Shown: positions 43,451 to 54,311, counted from the first letter of the stretch. The stretch: 64,000 nucleotides of DNA from Streptomyces chattanoogensis (GCF_001294335.1 NZ_LGKG01000140.1:1-64000), one strand, 5' to 3'. The notes: generated from the letters alone by a model not told the origin. Numbers and translations: made by a program.

Positions 43451-46400
43451 TCAGCCGCGCGGCTTCTCCCGCATCTCGTACGTCGCGATGACGTCGTCGA
43501 CCTTGATGTCGTTGTAGTTGCCGAGGTTGATACCGCCCTCGAAACCTTCGCGAATCTCGGTGACGTCGTCCTTGAAGCGACGCAGACCCTGGATGTTGAG
43601 GTCCTCCGCGACCACCTTGCCGTCGCGGATGAGGCGCGCCTTGGTGTTCCGCTTGACCTCGCCGGAGCGGATGAGCACACCCGCGATGTTGCCCAGCTTG
43701 GACGACTTGAAGACCTCGCGGATCTCCGCCGTACCGAGCTCGACCTCTTCGTACTCCGGCTTGAGCAGGCCCTTGAGCGCCGCCTCGATCTCCTCGATCG
43801 CCTGGTAGATGACCGAGTAGTAGCGGACGTCGACGCCCTCGCGCTCGGCCAGCTGCGTGGCGCGGCCTTCGGCGCGCACGTTGAAGCCGATCACGATCGC
43901 GTCGGAGCCGGTCGCCAGGTTGATGTCGGACTCGGTGACCGCACCCACGCCGCGGTGCAGCACGCGGATGTCGACCTCCTCGCCCACATCGAGCTGGAGC
44001 AGCGAGGACTCGAGAGCCTCCACCGAACCGGACGCATCGCCCTTGATGATGAGGTTGAGCTGCTGGATCTCGCCGGCCTTGAGCACCTTGTCCAGGTCCT
44101 CCATGGAGACCCGGCGGGTGCGCTTGGCGAAGGCGGCGTTCCGCTCGCGCGCGGCGCGCTTCTCGGCGATCTGACGGGCCGTACGGTCCTCGTCGACCAC
44201 CAGGAAGTTGTCGCCGGCGCCCGGGACGTTGGTCAGACCCAGGACCAGGACGGGGGTCGAGGGACCCGCTTCCTCGACGTGGTTGCCCTTGTCGTCGAGC
44301 ATCGCCCGGACCCGGCCGTACGCGTCGCCGACGACCATCGTCTCGCCGACGCGCAGCGTGCCGCGCTGGACCAGGACGGTCGCCACGGCGCCGCGGCCGC
44401 GGTCGAGGTGGGCCTCGATCGCGATGCCCTGCGCGTCCTGCTCCGCGTTGGCGCGCAGGTCGAGCGAGGCGTCCGCGGTGAGGACGACGGCCTCGAGCAG
44501 CTCCTCGATGTTGGTGCCCTGGCGGGCGGAGATGTCGACGAACATGGTGTCGCCGCCGTACTCCTCGGCCACCAGGCCGTACTCGGTCAGCTGACCGCGC
44601 ACCTTGGTCGGGTCGGCACCCTCGACGTCGATCTTGTTGACCGCGACCACGATCGGCACGTCGGCCGCCTTGGCGTGGTTCAGAGCCTCGATCGTCTGCG
44701 GCATGACACCGTCGTTGGCCGCCACCACGAGGATCGCGATGTCGGTCGACTTGGCACCACGGGCACGCATGGCGGTGAACGCCTCGTGACCGGGGGTGTC
44801 GATGAAGGTGATCGCGCGGTCTTCGTCGTTGACCTGGGTCGTGACCTGGTACGCACCGATGTGCTGCGTGATGCCGCCGGCCTCGCCCGCGACCACGTTG
44901 GTCTTGCGGATCGCGTCCAGCAGTCGGGTCTTACCGTGGTCGACGTGACCCATGACGGTCACCACCGGCGGACGGGAGACGAGCATCTCCTCGCCGCCCT
45001 CGTTCTCGCCGAACTCGATGTCGAAGGACTCGAGCAGCTCGCGGTCCTCCTCCTCCGGGCTGACGATCTCGACGACGTAGTTCATCTCGTCGGCGAGCAG
45101 CTGCAGCGTCTCGTCGGAGACCGACTGGGTCGCGGTGACCATCTCGCCGAGGTTCAGCATGACCTGGACCAGGGACGCCGGGTTGGCGTTGATCTTCTCC
45201 GCGAAGTCCGTCAGCGAGGCACCGCGCGACAGGCGAACCGTCGCACCGTTGCCGCGCGGCAGCATGATGCCGCCGACCGACGGGGCCTGCATGGCCTCGT
45301 ACTCCTGACGCCTCTGGCGCTTCGACTTGCGGCCACGACGCGCCGGACCGCCGGGACGGCCGAACGCACCCTGCGTGCCACCACGGCCACCGGGGCCGCC
45401 GGGACGACCGGCGAAGCCGGGACGACCGCCGCCGAAGCCGCCGCCACCACCGGGACCGCCGCCACCGGGACGACCGGCGAAACCGCCGCCGCCACCCGGA
45501 CGACCGCCGCCGCCACCACCGGGACGACCGGCGAAACCGCCGCCACCACCGGGACGACCGGCACCACCGGGACGACCGGCACCGCCGGGACCGCGACCGC
45601 CGCCGCCACCGGGGCCCGGACGCGGGCCGGCAGCAGGACGCTGCGGCATCATGCCCGGGTTCGGACGGTTACCGCCGCCACCGGGACGCGGACCGGCGCC
45701 ACCGCCGGGAGCCGCACCCTGCGGACGGGGCATGCCACCGGGGGTCGGACGTGCGCCGCCCTGGCCCTGGGGACGGGGACCACCCTGGCCGCCGCCCTGC
45801 GGACGCGGGCCGCCGGGACCGCCCTGGCCACCGGGACGCGGGGCGCCACCGGGACGGGGGGCCTGCGGACGGGCCATGCCCGTGGAGCCACCGGAGGTGA
45901 AGGGGTTGTTGCCCGGACGGGGGCCGGACGGACGGGCACCCGGACGGGGGCCCTGACGCTCGCCACCCGGACGCGGGGCGCCGCTGCGGCCCTGGCCGCC
46001 CTGGCCGGGGCCGGGACGGGAGCCGGGGCGCGGGGCGCCACCGGGACGGGGGGCCGACGGGCCGGGCGCGGGCGCGGCCGGCGGTGCCGTGAACTCGGGC
46101 TGCGCGGGGGCGGCCGGAGCGGGCTTGGGCGCCGGAGCCTTGGGGGCCGGCGTCGGACGCGGGCCCGGGGTGGGGCCGGCGGCGGGCGTGCTCTTGGGTG
46201 CTACAGGGGTCACCGGCGCCTCAGGGGCGGCCGGAGCCGGAGCCGCAGGGCCCGGCTTGGGGGCGCCCGGCTTCGGCGCAGCGGGACGCGCCGCCTGCGC
46301 CGGAGAGGGCGCCGACGGCTTCGCGGGGGCCGACTTGCGCGGTGCCGCGGGCTTCCCGGCGGCGCGGCCGCTGCCGCTGCCTGCCTGGAATGCGTCGGTC

Positions 46401-46537
46401 AGCTTGCGAACAACCGGCGCCTCGATCGTCGAGGACGCCGAACGGACGAATTCACCAAGTTCTTGGAGCTTGGCCATGACGACCTTGCTCTCAACACCGA
46501 ACTCCTTGGCGAGTTCGTATACCCGGACCTTAGCCAC
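43451..46537 (-). CDS. infB: Translation initiation factor IF-2
   Basis: This GTPase delivers initiator tRNA to the 30S subunit. The chain has 1028 residues. An IF2-N helical domain ([25 protein letters not shown]) is followed by about 350 residues of Pro/Ala/Gly/Arg low complexity, with tandem [10 protein letters not shown] repeats near 320-385. The GTPase domain has G1 GHVDHGKT at 530-537, then the DTPGHEAF and NKID motifs, then the C1/C2 domains. The very long N-terminal extension is typical of Streptomyces. The ATG at 46537 follows GAAGGAG. The gap to 46732 shows nothing notable. Confidence 0.97.
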   Translation of the reverse strand: MAKVRVYELAKEFGVESKVVMAKLQELGEFVRSASSTIEAPVVRKLTDAFQAGSGSGRAAGKPAAPRKSAPAKPSAPSPAQAARPAAPKPGAPKPGPAAPAPAAPEAPVTPVAPKSTPAAGPTPGPRPTPAPKAPAPKPAPAAPAQPEFTAPPAAPAPGPSAPRPGGAPRPGSRPGPGQGGQGRSGAPRPGGERQGPRPGARPSGPRPGNNPFTSGGSTGMARPQAPRPGGAPRPGGQGGPGGPRPQGGGQGGPRPQGQGGARPTPGGMPRPQGAAPGGGAGPRPGGGGNRPNPGMMPQRPAAGPRPGPGGGGGRGPGGAGRPGGAGRPGGGGGFAGRPGGGGGGRPGGGGGFAGRPGGGGPGGGGGFGGGRPGFAGRPGGPGGRGGTQGAFGRPGGPARRGRKSKRQRRQEYEAMQAPSVGGIMLPRGNGATVRLSRGASLTDFAEKINANPASLVQVMLNLGEMVTATQSVSDETLQLLADEMNYVVEIVSPEEEDRELLESFDIEFGENEGGEEMLVSRPPVVTVMGHVDHGKTRLLDAIRKTNVVAGEAGGITQHIGAYQVTTQVNDEDRAITFIDTPGHEAFTAMRARGAKSTDIAILVVAANDGVMPQTIEALNHAKAADVPIVVAVNKIDVEGADPTKVRGQLTEYGLVAEEYGGDTMFVDISARQGTNIEELLEAVVLTADASLDLRANAEQDAQGIAIEAHLDRGRGAVATVLVQRGTLRVGETMVVGDAYGRVRAMLDDKGNHVEEAGPSTPVLVLGLTNVPGAGDNFLVVDEDRTARQIAEKRAARERNAAFAKRTRRVSMEDLDKVLKAGEIQQLNLIIKGDASGSVEALESSLLQLDVGEEVDIRVLHRGVGAVTESDINLATGSDAIVIGFNVRAEGRATQLAEREGVDVRYYSVIYQAIEEIEAALKGLLKPEYEEVELGTAEIREVFKSSKLGNIAGVLIRSGEVKRNTKARLIRDGKVVAEDLNIQGLRRFKDDVTEIREGFEGGINLGNYNDIKVDDVIATYEMREKPRG

Positions 46538-46732
46538 TTCGCTCCTTCTAGGTCCGGGTTGTCCACCGGACCGTCGCTACTTCATGGGCGTACTCATCGC
46601 GTACTCATCGAGTGCTCATCGCAATCTCGACCTACTTCCGACTCGCGAGGTACCTGACCGCACGGTTTTCCGTGCGCTGTGCGTTCTTGCCTGTGCTTTT
46701 ACTGCTGTGCGCTCTTGCCGAGAGCGGGCTGC

Positions 46733-47011
46733 TCACGACGCACCCCGCTCGATGACCCGACGCAATACCGTCGTGTCGAACGGCCCCGGTCCCCGAAAAG
46801 CCCGGGAAAACGCCCGGCGGCGGACCGCCAGATCGAGACAGACCAGTGTGGGGTGCACATATGCACCCCGGCCGGGCAGCGTACCGCGCTGATCGGGGGC
46901 GCACTCACCCTCGATCGCCACGATGCGCAGCAAATCGCCCTTGGCCGCTCGCTCCCGGCAACCCAGACACGTGCGCTCAGGGCATGCGCAGGCATGCGTC
47001 CGGCCAGACAC
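46733..47011 (-). CDS. rnpM: RNase P modulator RnpM (YlxR family)
   Basis: The 92-aa basic protein has the YlxR signature RTCLGCRERAAKGDLLRIV and PGRGAYVHPTLVCL, with Cys residues and a basic helix (AVRRRAFSRAFR). YlxR proteins between nusA and infB have been reported to bind RNase P RNA. The start is GTG 47011 with GGAGGT 13 nt upstream. The N-terminal TGRTHACACPE extension may make the true start later. Confidence 0.9.
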   Translation of the reverse strand: MSGRTHACACPERTCLGCRERAAKGDLLRIVAIEGECAPDQRGTLPGRGAYVHPTLVCLDLAVRRRAFSRAFRGPGPFDTTVLRRVIERGAS

Positions 47012-47072
47012 TGCTTAAGTCTACCTCCCCGTACCGACCTCACCCCGATGGGGTAAAGACCGAACGTCTGAT

Positions 47073-47132
47073 CAAAAATTCCCGCCGTCCGCCGCGACAC
47101 CCCCAGGAGGGAGCCGCGGCGTCAGCGGACGG
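47073..47132 (-). terminator. Terminator/attenuator between nusA and rnpM
   Basis: CCGTCCGC (47085-47092) pairs with GCGGACGG (47125-47132), with further GC pairing inside. The transcript then reads GGGAATTTTTGATC. A hairpin followed by a U-run directly after nusA is unusual here, since most terminators in this window lack one. Confidence 0.6.
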
Positions 47133-47140
47133 TTACCGCT

Positions 47141-48133
47141 TCACCCCTGCGGAGCGTGCTGCTCCGTGTCGGGCCGGATGTCGATCCGCCACCCGGTCAG
47201 CCGGGCGGCGAGCCGGGCATTCTGCCCTTCCTTGCCGATGGCCAGTGACAGCTGGTAGTCGGGCACGGTGACCCGCGCCGACCGCGCCGCCAGGTCCACG
47301 ACCTCGACCTTGCTCACCCGCGCCGGCGACAGCGCATTGGCGACCAGGTCGGCCGGATCGTCCGACCAGTCCACGATGTCGATCTTCTCGCCGTGCAGCT
47401 CCGCCATGACGGCCCGCACCCGCCCGCCCATCGGCCCGATGCACGCGCCCTTGGCGTTGAGCCCGGACCGTGTCGACCGCACCGCGATCTTCGTCCGGTG
47501 CCCGGCCTCCCGCGCGATGGCGGCGATCTCCACCGACCCGTCCGCGATCTCCGGGACCTCCATCGCGAACAGCTTCTTCACCAGGTTCGGATGGGTCCGC
47601 GACAGCGTCACCGACGGCCCCCGCACACCCTTCACCACCCGCACGACATACGACCGCAGCCGCGTGCCGTGCGCGTAGTCCTCGCCGGGAACCTGCTCCT
47701 GCACCGGCAGAATGGCCTCGAGCCGGCCGATGTCCACCAGTACGTTCTTCGGGTCCTTGCCCTGCTGCACCACGCCCATGACGACATCACCCTCGCGTCC
47801 GGCGTACTCGCCGAAGGTGATCTCCTCCTCGGCGTCCCGCAGCCGCTGCAGGATGACCTGCTTGGCGGTGGTCGCCGCGATCCGTCCGAAGCCCGAGGGG
47901 GTGTCGTCGAACTCGCGCGGCTCGGCACCCTCCTCCAGGTCCTCCGGGTCCTCCTTCGCCCACACCGTCACATGTCCGGTGCTGCGGTCCAGCTCCACCC
48001 GGGCGCGCCGGCGGCTGCCCTCGGTGCGGTGGTATGCGATGAGGAGGGCCGACTCGATCGCCTCGACCAGCAGGTCGAACGAGATCTCCTTCTCCCGCAC
48101 CAGACCCCGCAGGGCACTCATGTCGATGTCCAC
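47141..48133 (-). CDS. nusA: Transcription termination/antitermination factor NusA
   Basis: It binds RNA polymerase and modulates pausing, termination and antitermination. The 330-aa protein has the N-terminal polymerase-binding domain ([18 protein letters not shown]), an S1 domain ([16 protein letters not shown]) and two KH domains ([15 protein letters not shown] and [19 protein letters not shown]). It lacks the C-terminal acidic repeats of E. coli NusA, as is normal in actinobacteria. The GTG at 48133 follows GGAGGAGG. It starts 2 nt after the rimP stop. Confidence 0.97.
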   Translation of the reverse strand: MDIDMSALRGLVREKEISFDLLVEAIESALLIAYHRTEGSRRRARVELDRSTGHVTVWAKEDPEDLEEGAEPREFDDTPSGFGRIAATTAKQVILQRLRDAEEEITFGEYAGREGDVVMGVVQQGKDPKNVLVDIGRLEAILPVQEQVPGEDYAHGTRLRSYVVRVVKGVRGPSVTLSRTHPNLVKKLFAMEVPEIADGSVEIAAIAREAGHRTKIAVRSTRSGLNAKGACIGPMGGRVRAVMAELHGEKIDIVDWSDDPADLVANALSPARVSKVEVVDLAARSARVTVPDYQLSLAIGKEGQNARLAARLTGWRIDIRPDTEQHAPQG

Positions 48134-48135
48134 GG

Positions 48136-48633
48136 CTACGCCTCCTCCTTCTTCTCGTCCTTACGGCTGAACTCCAGCTCGACCCGGGCCTTGGCGATCT
48201 CGTCGAACGCAACCCGCCGCTCGGTCGGCTTGCGCCCCTTGACCCCCGGCACCTCGAGATCGAGCCCGGTCTCGTCCACGGCCATGATCCGTGCGATCAG
48301 CTCCCCGCCCTCGTGCAGCTGGGCCTTGATCAGCCGCCCGGTGGCGCGGCGGTAGTGCCGCAGCTCGGTCAGCGGCCGGTCGGCGCCGGGAGAGGTCACC
48401 TCGAGGGTGTACGGGGCGCCGCCCATCGCATCCGACTCGTCCAGTGCCTGGGAGACATCGCGGCTGAGCGCCGCGCAGTCGTCCAACTGGACGCCGTCAT
48501 CGGAATCGACCACGATCCTCAGCACCCGCCGCCTGCCTGCTGGGGTCACCTCGATCTCTTCCAGATCCAGGTCTCGCGCGGCGACGAGCGGTTCAAGCAG
48601 TCCGCGCAGCCTCTCGCTCTGGGTGGTGCTCAT
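48136..48633 (-). CDS. rimP: Ribosome maturation factor RimP
   Basis: It is needed for early 30S maturation. The 165-aa protein has the two-domain RimP fold: an N-terminal alpha/beta domain ([28 protein letters not shown]) and a C-terminal SH3-like domain preceded by [14 protein letters not shown]. The Lys/Glu tail is short. It is first gene of the rimP-nusA-rnpM-infB operon, starting at ATG 48633 and divergent from the lipoprotein gene over about 150 bp. Confidence 0.96.
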   Translation of the reverse strand: MSTTQSERLRGLLEPLVAARDLDLEEIEVTPAGRRRVLRIVVDSDDGVQLDDCAALSRDVSQALDESDAMGGAPYTLEVTSPGADRPLTELRHYRRATGRLIKAQLHEGGELIARIMAVDETGLDLEVPGVKGRKPTERRVAFDEIAKARVELEFSRKDEKKEEA

Positions 48634-48784
48634 CCGGGTGACTCCTCGGCCGCGTGTGCTGTTGTGGGTAGGTCGCGTGTCGGGTCAAAGCCTATCGGTT
48701 CCGGCGGGGTACTGACGATTCGGTGGGCGGTGACGGATACTCTCGCCTGCGGTGATCACTACGGAAGACCCCGGGAAGTGGAAC

Positions 48785-49249
48785 GTGGCGCTCACGCGCA
48801 GAAGGACCTTGCTGGCCGGCGCCGCCCTCGGGGGCGCGGCCCTGCTCACCGGCTGTTCCGAGGACCCCGCCCCCGAACGGGACGGACACTCCTCGGCCGC
48901 CGCCCGCCTGCGCCGCGGCGCCGCCCGCGACAGCACGGCGCTGCTGGCCCGGTACGACGCAACCCTGGCCGCCCACCCGACCCTGGAGCCCGCCCTGCGC
49001 CCTTTGCGCACCGAAGTGGCCCGCCACGCCGAAGCGTTCGGCGTGTCGCACCCCTCCTCCGCCGGGCACCCCCGCCCCCAGGTTCCCAAGGACGAGCGGA
49101 CGGCCCGCGCCCAGCTGGCCGACTCCGAACGCAAACTGGCCGACAAGCGCACCACGGCCCTGACCACCGCCCCACCGGAGCTGGCCCGCCTGCTCGCCTC
49201 GGTGGCCGCAGCGGGCGCGGCGCACGCGTATCTGCTGACGAAGGCATGA
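48785..49249 (+). CDS. Tat-exported lipoprotein, unknown function
   Basis: The N-terminus MALTRRRTLLAGAALGGAA carries twin arginines and ends in a lipobox LLTGC with the acylated Cys at residue 24. The mature part (about 130 aa) is helical, rich in Ala and Arg, with no Cys or known catalytic motif. I prefer the GTG at 48785 after GGGAAG over GTG 48752. It is followed 25 bp later by the DUF4439 gene, so the two probably act together at the cell surface. Confidence 0.85.
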   Translation: MALTRRRTLLAGAALGGAALLTGCSEDPAPERDGHSSAAARLRRGAARDSTALLARYDATLAAHPTLEPALRPLRTEVARHAEAFGVSHPSSAGHPRPQVPKDERTARAQLADSERKLADKRTTALTTAPPELARLLASVAAAGAAHAYLLTKA

Positions 49250-49274
49250 GCAACCACGAGAGGGCGTGCGCCCG

Positions 49275-49745
49275 ATGAAGGACGAGGAACTGCCGGCGGC
49301 CGAGGCGGCCCTGGCCGCCGAATACGCCGCCGTGTACGGCTACGGCGTGGTCGGCGCCCGGATCTCCCCTGACCGGCGCAAGGACGCCCAGGCCGCGTAC
49401 GACGCCCACCGCGCACGCCGCGATGCCCTGCACCGCACCGTACGGGACCTGGGCGGCCGCCCGCCGGCCGCAGCAGCCGCCTACGAGCTGCCCTTCCCGG
49501 TCCCGGACGCGGCGGCCGCCGCCCGCCTGGCGGCGGAACTGGAGGACCGCCTGGCGGCCGTCTACGCCGATCTCGTACGGGTCTCGGAGAAGTCCCGCCG
49601 CCTGGACGCGGCGGCCGCACTGCGCGAGGCGGCGGTACGGGCGGTGAGCTGGCGCGGCAGCGGCGTAGCCTTCCCTGGGCTCGCGGAACGGACCACGGCC
49701 GACCCGCCGCCGAATTCCCCCGGCGCACCCTCCAACGCGCTCTGA
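49275..49745 (+). CDS. DUF4439 ferritin-like protein
   Basis: The 156-aa predicted four-helix protein has EAALAAEYAAVYGYGVVGA near the start and a second helix with RRDALHRTVRDLG. These recall DUF4439 ferritin-like proteins, in which spaced Glu and His can bind metal. Here one Glu-x2-Tyr and one His remain visible, so metal binding is uncertain. The start is ATG 49275; GTG 49266 is possible. It is likely co-transcribed with the lipoprotein upstream and the kinase-like gene downstream. Confidence 0.8.
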   Translation: MKDEELPAAEAALAAEYAAVYGYGVVGARISPDRRKDAQAAYDAHRARRDALHRTVRDLGGRPPAAAAAYELPFPVPDAAAAARLAAELEDRLAAVYADLVRVSEKSRRLDAAAALREAAVRAVSWRGSGVAFPGLAERTTADPPPNSPGAPSNAL

Positions 49746-49781
49746 ACGGCCGCACCACCCCAGGAAAAGGACAGCTCAGGC

Positions 49782-50687
49782 ATGGCAACAGCACCCATCG
49801 AACCGCCCCAGCGGTTGGTGAGTTCGCTGAGCGGCGACCCGGAAAGCCCCGCAGGCAAGTGGCTTGCCGCACTCCCCACGCTCGTTCAGCAGCAGCTGGA
49901 AACCTGGGATCTGACGCTGGAACGGGTGCACGCCCCCGGCGGCCGCAGCAGCCTGCTGGCCCTCGTACGGCAGAAGGACGGCACCCCCGCGGCACTGAAG
50001 TTCCCCGCCCCCGGCCACCTGCACGAGGCCGAGGCCCTCGAAATATGGGACGGCTGGGGCGCCGTACGTCTCCTGCGCACCGACGGCACCACCGGAGCGC
50101 TCCTCCTGGAACGCCTGCACGGCGCGGTATCGCTGCGCTCGTTGCCCGAGGCCAAGGCCTTCCTGGAAGCAGCCGGAACGGTCCGCCGTCTCTGGGTGCA
50201 GCCGGACCCCCAGCACCCCTTCGACACACTGGCAGGCCGCACGAAGGAGGCCGTGGAGTCCCTCCGCTGGGCCGGCCCCCTCGTCCCGACGGCCGCTCCC
50301 CTGATCGACGAGGCGCAGGAACTGCGCGAATCCCTCCCCGCCACCTCCGACGAACACTTCCTCCTGCACGGGGCGTTCCGGCAGGGCAAGGTGCTGGCGG
50401 GCGACCGGACGCCGTGGCTGGCCATCGGCCCGACCCCTGTGGTCGGCGAGCGCGCCTACGACCTGGCGGCGCTCGTCCTGGACCGTTTCGAAGACCTGAT
50501 GGCGGGCTCCGGCGCAGCCACGGTGGCCCGGCGCAGGGTCGCCAAACTGGCCGACTCCCTGGAGGTGGACCGGGACCGCCTGCGGGCCTGGACGCTGTAC
50601 CGCGCCGTCGACGCAGGCATCCGGGAATCGGCAGCAGGCGACCGCCGCCACGGCGAACTCCTTCTGGAATTCGCCGCCTGGCTGTAG
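49782..50687 (+). CDS. APH-fold protein lacking kinase catalytic residues
   Basis: The 301-aa chain matches aminoglycoside/hydroxyurea phosphotransferases of the APH(6) type along its length: ALKF with the ATP lysine (Lys73), EAEAL (Glu84), and LLHG...WLAI.P.PVVGERAYDLA in the C-lobe. The catalytic loop, normally HGDLHxxN, reads HGAFRQGK (196-203), losing both the Asp base and the Asn. The metal-binding Asp of the following D-P-K-P motif is Gly216 (IGPTP). Phosphotransfer is therefore unlikely. It starts at ATG 49782, 36 bp after the DUF4439 gene. It should not be annotated as an antibiotic-resistance enzyme. Confidence 0.85.
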   Translation: MATAPIEPPQRLVSSLSGDPESPAGKWLAALPTLVQQQLETWDLTLERVHAPGGRSSLLALVRQKDGTPAALKFPAPGHLHEAEALEIWDGWGAVRLLRTDGTTGALLLERLHGAVSLRSLPEAKAFLEAAGTVRRLWVQPDPQHPFDTLAGRTKEAVESLRWAGPLVPTAAPLIDEAQELRESLPATSDEHFLLHGAFRQGKVLAGDRTPWLAIGPTPVVGERAYDLAALVLDRFEDLMAGSGAATVARRRVAKLADSLEVDRDRLRAWTLYRAVDAGIRESAAGDRRHGELLLEFAAWL

Positions 50688-50844
50688 GACGTCAGCCCCC
50701 ACCGGACCGGCGGCCGCCTGCGTACCGGAGGGGCCGTACCGGGGTGTCCGGAGGCGCACCCCACGCACAAAAAGACGGCTACGGCGCCCCGGCGAAGAAA
50801 ACCGCCGAAACCGCCGCAGCCGACTACAAGCTCATGCCGATGCG

Positions 50845-52554
50845 TCAGGCACTGAGGCGAGCAACGGCCTCCTCAACCGTCAGCTCCTCGCGCTCACCGG
50901 TCCGTCGGTCCTTGACCTCGACGATGCCCTCACCGGCACGCCGACCGGCGACGACGATGGTCGGCACCCCGAGCAGCTCCGCGTCGGTGAACTTCACGCC
51001 CGGCGAAACCCCCGCCCGGTCGTCGACGAGAACGCGCAGCCCCGCGGCACCGAGCTGCTCCCCCACCGACAGCGCCAGCTCCGTCTGCTTGGCCTTGCCC
51101 GCCGCGACGACGTGCACATCGGCCGGCGCGATCTCCCGCGGCCAGCACAGGCCCTTCTCGTCGTGCGTCTGCTCGGCGAGCGCGGCCACCGCACGGGAGA
51201 CCCCGATGCCGTACGAGCCCATGGTGACCCGCTCCGGCTTGCCGTTCTGGCCGAGGACGTCGAGCTCGAAGGCGTCCGCGTACTTGCGGCCGAGCTGGAA
51301 GATGTGCCCGATCTCGATGGCGCGGTCGATCTTCAGCCCCGTACCGCACTTCGGGCACGGGTCCCCCGGCTCCACGACGACCACATCGAGGTACTGGTCG
51401 ACCTCGAAGTCCCGGCCCGCGACGACGTTGCGGGCGTGCTTGCCTTCCTTGTTGGCGCCGGTGACCCAGGCCGTGCCGGAGGCGACGCGGGGGTCGGCGA
51501 TGTACTTGAACGCCTTGCCCGCCAGGCCCTGCGGGCCTACGTAGCCGCGGACCAGCTCGGGATGGTCCACGAAGTCCTCGGCGGTGACCAGCTCGACGGT
51601 GGCCGGGGCGAGGTGCTCACCGAGCTTGCCCATGTCCACCTCGCGGTCGCCGGGCACGCCCACCGCGACGATCTCGCCGTCGACCTTGACCAGCAGGTTC
51701 TTCAGCGTTGCGGAAGCCGGAACGCCCAGGAACTCGGCGAGCGTCTCGATGGTCGGGGTGTCGGGGGTGTCCAGCTCCTCGACGGGCCCGTGGCCCGCGC
51801 CGTCGACCGGCTCGACCTTGACCGTCACGGCCTCCGTGTTGGCCGCGTAGTCACACGCCGGGCAGTCCACGAAGGTGTCCTCACCGGCCGCCGCGGGCGC
51901 CAGGAACTCCTCGGAGGCGGAGCCGCCCATCGCGCCGGAGACGGCCGAGACGATGCGGTAGTCCAGCCCCAGCCGCTCGAAGATCCGCTGGTAGGCCTGC
52001 CGGTGCAGCGCATAGGACTGCGCCAGACCCTCGTCCGTGGTGTCGAAGCTGTACGAGTCCTTCATGTGGAACTCGCGGCCGCGCAGCACGCCGGAGCGCG
52101 GGCGGGCCTCGTCGCGGTACTTGATCTGGATCTGGTAGAGGATCACCGGCAGGTCCTTGTAGGACGTGCACTGGTCCTTGACCGTGAGGGTGAAGATCTC
52201 CTCGTGGGTGGGGCCGAGGAGGTAGTCGGCGCCCTTGCGGTCCTTGAGGCGGAAGAGGAGGTCGCCGTACTCCTCCCAGCGGCCGCTGGTCTCGTAGGGC
52301 TCCTTGGGCAGCAGGGCCGGGAGCAGAACCTCCTGGCCGCCGATGGCGTCCATCTCCTCGCGGACGACGCGGGAGACGTTCTCCAGGACCTTCATGCCCA
52401 GCGGCAGCCACGTCCAGATGCCGGCGGAGGAGCGGCGGACGTACCCGGCGCGGACGAGCAGCTTGTGGCTGGCGGTCTCGGCGTCGGCCGGGTCCTCGCG
52501 CAATGTCTTGATCATCAAGCGGGACATGCGCTGAACCTGTGCGGCGTTGGCCAT
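50845..52554 (-). CDS. proS: Prolyl-tRNA synthetase
   Basis: This class II synthetase charges tRNA-Pro. At 569 aa it is the bacterial form with an editing (INS) domain between motifs 2 and 3 (about residues 225-385, containing [13 protein letters not shown] and NKEGKHARN). Motif 1 is around [11 protein letters not shown], motif 2 is [17 protein letters not shown] and motif 3 is [14 protein letters not shown]-terminal anticodon-binding domain follows. It starts at ATG 52554 ([13 protein letters not shown]). It converges with the pseudokinase gene. The 157-bp gap contains imperfect GC dyads but no clear terminator. Confidence 0.96.
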   Translation of the reverse strand: MANAAQVQRMSRLMIKTLREDPADAETASHKLLVRAGYVRRSSAGIWTWLPLGMKVLENVSRVVREEMDAIGGQEVLLPALLPKEPYETSGRWEEYGDLLFRLKDRKGADYLLGPTHEEIFTLTVKDQCTSYKDLPVILYQIQIKYRDEARPRSGVLRGREFHMKDSYSFDTTDEGLAQSYALHRQAYQRIFERLGLDYRIVSAVSGAMGGSASEEFLAPAAAGEDTFVDCPACDYAANTEAVTVKVEPVDGAGHGPVEELDTPDTPTIETLAEFLGVPASATLKNLLVKVDGEIVAVGVPGDREVDMGKLGEHLAPATVELVTAEDFVDHPELVRGYVGPQGLAGKAFKYIADPRVASGTAWVTGANKEGKHARNVVAGRDFEVDQYLDVVVVEPGDPCPKCGTGLKIDRAIEIGHIFQLGRKYADAFELDVLGQNGKPERVTMGSYGIGVSRAVAALAEQTHDEKGLCWPREIAPADVHVVAAGKAKQTELALSVGEQLGAAGLRVLVDDRAGVSPGVKFTDAELLGVPTIVVAGRRAGEGIVEVKDRRTGEREELTVEEAVARLSA

Positions 52555-52652
52555 GGGAGTTTCTCCTGCGTAAGAAAGGTGACTCCCAGGAGGTTAGCCG
52601 CAGGGGTGTGAACCAAGGAAATGCGTTACACCCGACGGCCTCCCGCCACCGC

Positions 52653-53189
52653 TCAGGGCCGTATGAGCGGCAGCGGCGCCCCCATCACGGCATACGGGGT
52701 CGGCGCGCTCGGGAACAGCACCCGCCGCGCGATGTCGCGGTACCCCAGCGACCGGTACAGCGCCCGGGCCGGGCTCTCGACGTCGATCGCGGACAGAATC
52801 GACCGCGGTTCCTGCGCCTCGTCCGTGATCCGGGTGATCAGCGTCCGGCCGATCCCGCGGCCCTGGTAGGCGGGATGCACATGCAGTTCCGTGATGACGA
52901 AGGAATCGTCCAGCCAGTGATCGAGGTGAGCGCTGCGCAGATACGGCTCGACAACGGTCGACCACCAGTGTGCGCGGTCGTTCGGCATCCCGTACACGAA
53001 CCCGATGAGCCGTCCCGTGGGCGTGGTGGCCCCCAGGGCGCGCGCTCCCCGGCATCCGAGGTGGCGCAGCACGATATGCCGCCGCACCGCGACCTCGTCG
53101 TCGCTCAGCCCGAACGCGAGCGCCTGCACCGCGAGCGCGTCGTCCACGCGGGCGGCGAGATCGAGAGGGCCGACCGCGACATCATCCAT
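52653..53189 (-). CDS. GNAT family N-acetyltransferase
   Basis: The 178-aa protein has the GNAT acetyl-CoA loop HPAYQGRGIGRTL (about 112-124) and the C-terminal PARALYRSLGYRDIA motif. The N-terminal substrate-binding part is unlike any acceptor-specific subfamily I know. It starts at ATG 53189. It lies downstream of another acetyltransferase gene on the same strand, with a 126-bp gap between them. The substrate is unknown. Confidence 0.88.
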   Translation of the reverse strand: MDDVAVGPLDLAARVDDALAVQALAFGLSDDEVAVRRHIVLRHLGCRGARALGATTPTGRLIGFVYGMPNDRAHWWSTVVEPYLRSAHLDHWLDDSFVITELHVHPAYQGRGIGRTLITRITDEAQEPRSILSAIDVESPARALYRSLGYRDIARRVLFPSAPTPYAVMGAPLPLIRP

Positions 53190-53315
53190 GATCCGGAGCG
53201 TACAAGGCGGCGCCCCGGAAAAACACGACTAGCCAGAACATGACGTACCACAGCGGCACGGCCGACGGGCACCGCGCGGAACCCCGGCCGGCGCCCCGCG
53301 GAACCGCACCCGTGG

Positions 53316-54161
53316 TCAGAACAGCACGCTCATGAACGCGCCGACTTCCTCGAAGCCCACCCGCCGGTACGAGGCCCGCGCCGCGGTGTTGAAGTCGTTC
53401 ACGTACAGGCTCACCACGGGCGCCACATCGCTCAGCGCATACCGCAGCACCGCCGCCATCCCGGTCTCCGACAGCCCCTTGCCCCGGTAGGCGGGATCGA
53501 CCCAGACCCCTTGGATCTGGCAGGCCCGGGGGGTGGCGGCGCCGATCTCGGCCTTGAAGACGACCCGGCCGTTCTCGACCCGGGCGAAGGACCGGCCGGC
53601 TCCGACGAGCTCGGCGACCCGCGCCTGGTAGAGCAGCCCGCCGTCGCCGGCCATCGGTGAGATGCCGACCTCTTCGGTGAACATGGCCACGCACGCCGGC
53701 ATGATCACGTCCATCTCGTTCTTGCGGATCCGCCGGACGTAGGGGTCGGGTGCGATCTCGGCGGACGGCGACGAGGTGACCATCAGCGGCTGGTGCGCGC
53801 GCACGTCCCTGGCCGGGCCCCAGTGCGGCTCCAGCAGCGACCACAGCTCGGCGGTGGGCTCCGCGGGCCCGACGATCGAGGAGCACCGCCGCCCCTGCCG
53901 GCGCGCCCGCTCGGCGAAGCCGTGCACGGCCTCCGAGGTGGCGCACACCGGCACGAGATTGGCCCCGGCGTAACACAGCGACTCCAGCCGCCCGCCGACG
54001 TACCAGCCCCACATCTCGCCGCCGAGCCGCCAGGGGTCGAGCCCGGCGATCCGGACGCGGGCGGCGACGAAGGCATTGGCGACCGGATCGCGGTCCAGGA
54101 CCGCGAGGGCGTCCTCGAGCTCCCCGGGCTCGAGGACCTTGATGGTGGTGGTCGTCAGCAC
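53316..54161 (-). CDS. GNAT acetyltransferase with DUF4081-type N-terminus
   Basis: The 281-aa protein has two halves. Residues 1-130 form an N-terminal domain of the DUF4081 type (GGEMWGWYVGGRLESLCYAGANLVPV). The C-terminal GNAT domain has QIQGVWVDPAYRGKGLSETGMAAV (acetyl-CoA loop YRGKGLSE) and YVNDFNTAARASYRRVGF. The GTG at 54161 has no strong ribosome site. It lies about 210 bp downstream of ispG, beyond its terminator. The substrate is unknown; ESX or isoprenoid links are not supported. Confidence 0.88.
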   Translation of the reverse strand: MLTTTTIKVLEPGELEDALAVLDRDPVANAFVAARVRIAGLDPWRLGGEMWGWYVGGRLESLCYAGANLVPVCATSEAVHGFAERARRQGRRCSSIVGPAEPTAELWSLLEPHWGPARDVRAHQPLMVTSSPSAEIAPDPYVRRIRKNEMDVIMPACVAMFTEEVGISPMAGDGGLLYQARVAELVGAGRSFARVENGRVVFKAEIGAATPRACQIQGVWVDPAYRGKGLSETGMAAVLRYALSDVAPVVSLYVNDFNTAARASYRRVGFEEVGAFMSVLF

Positions 54162-54311
54162 GTGTCGGAAAGCCTCACCGTTACGGGCCTGGGAGGCCAG
54201 GCGGGAGCAGGTCTTGGCACTTTACCTCCACCCGCCGGGAAGCAGCCTGCCCGCTGCGGGACGGCCCACGGAAGCGCAGGCCGCGGGCGCACCGGGACCG
54301 CGGACACACGA

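Noticed and set aside
43955..46657. A 900-aa plus-strand open frame across infB
   Set aside because: It is the complement of IF-2, and its Thr/Gly/Ala repeats merely mirror the IF-2 low-complexity domain.
49782..50687. Streptomycin-resistance kinase
   Set aside because: The catalytic Asp, Asn and metal Asp are all missing, so resistance activity is not supported.
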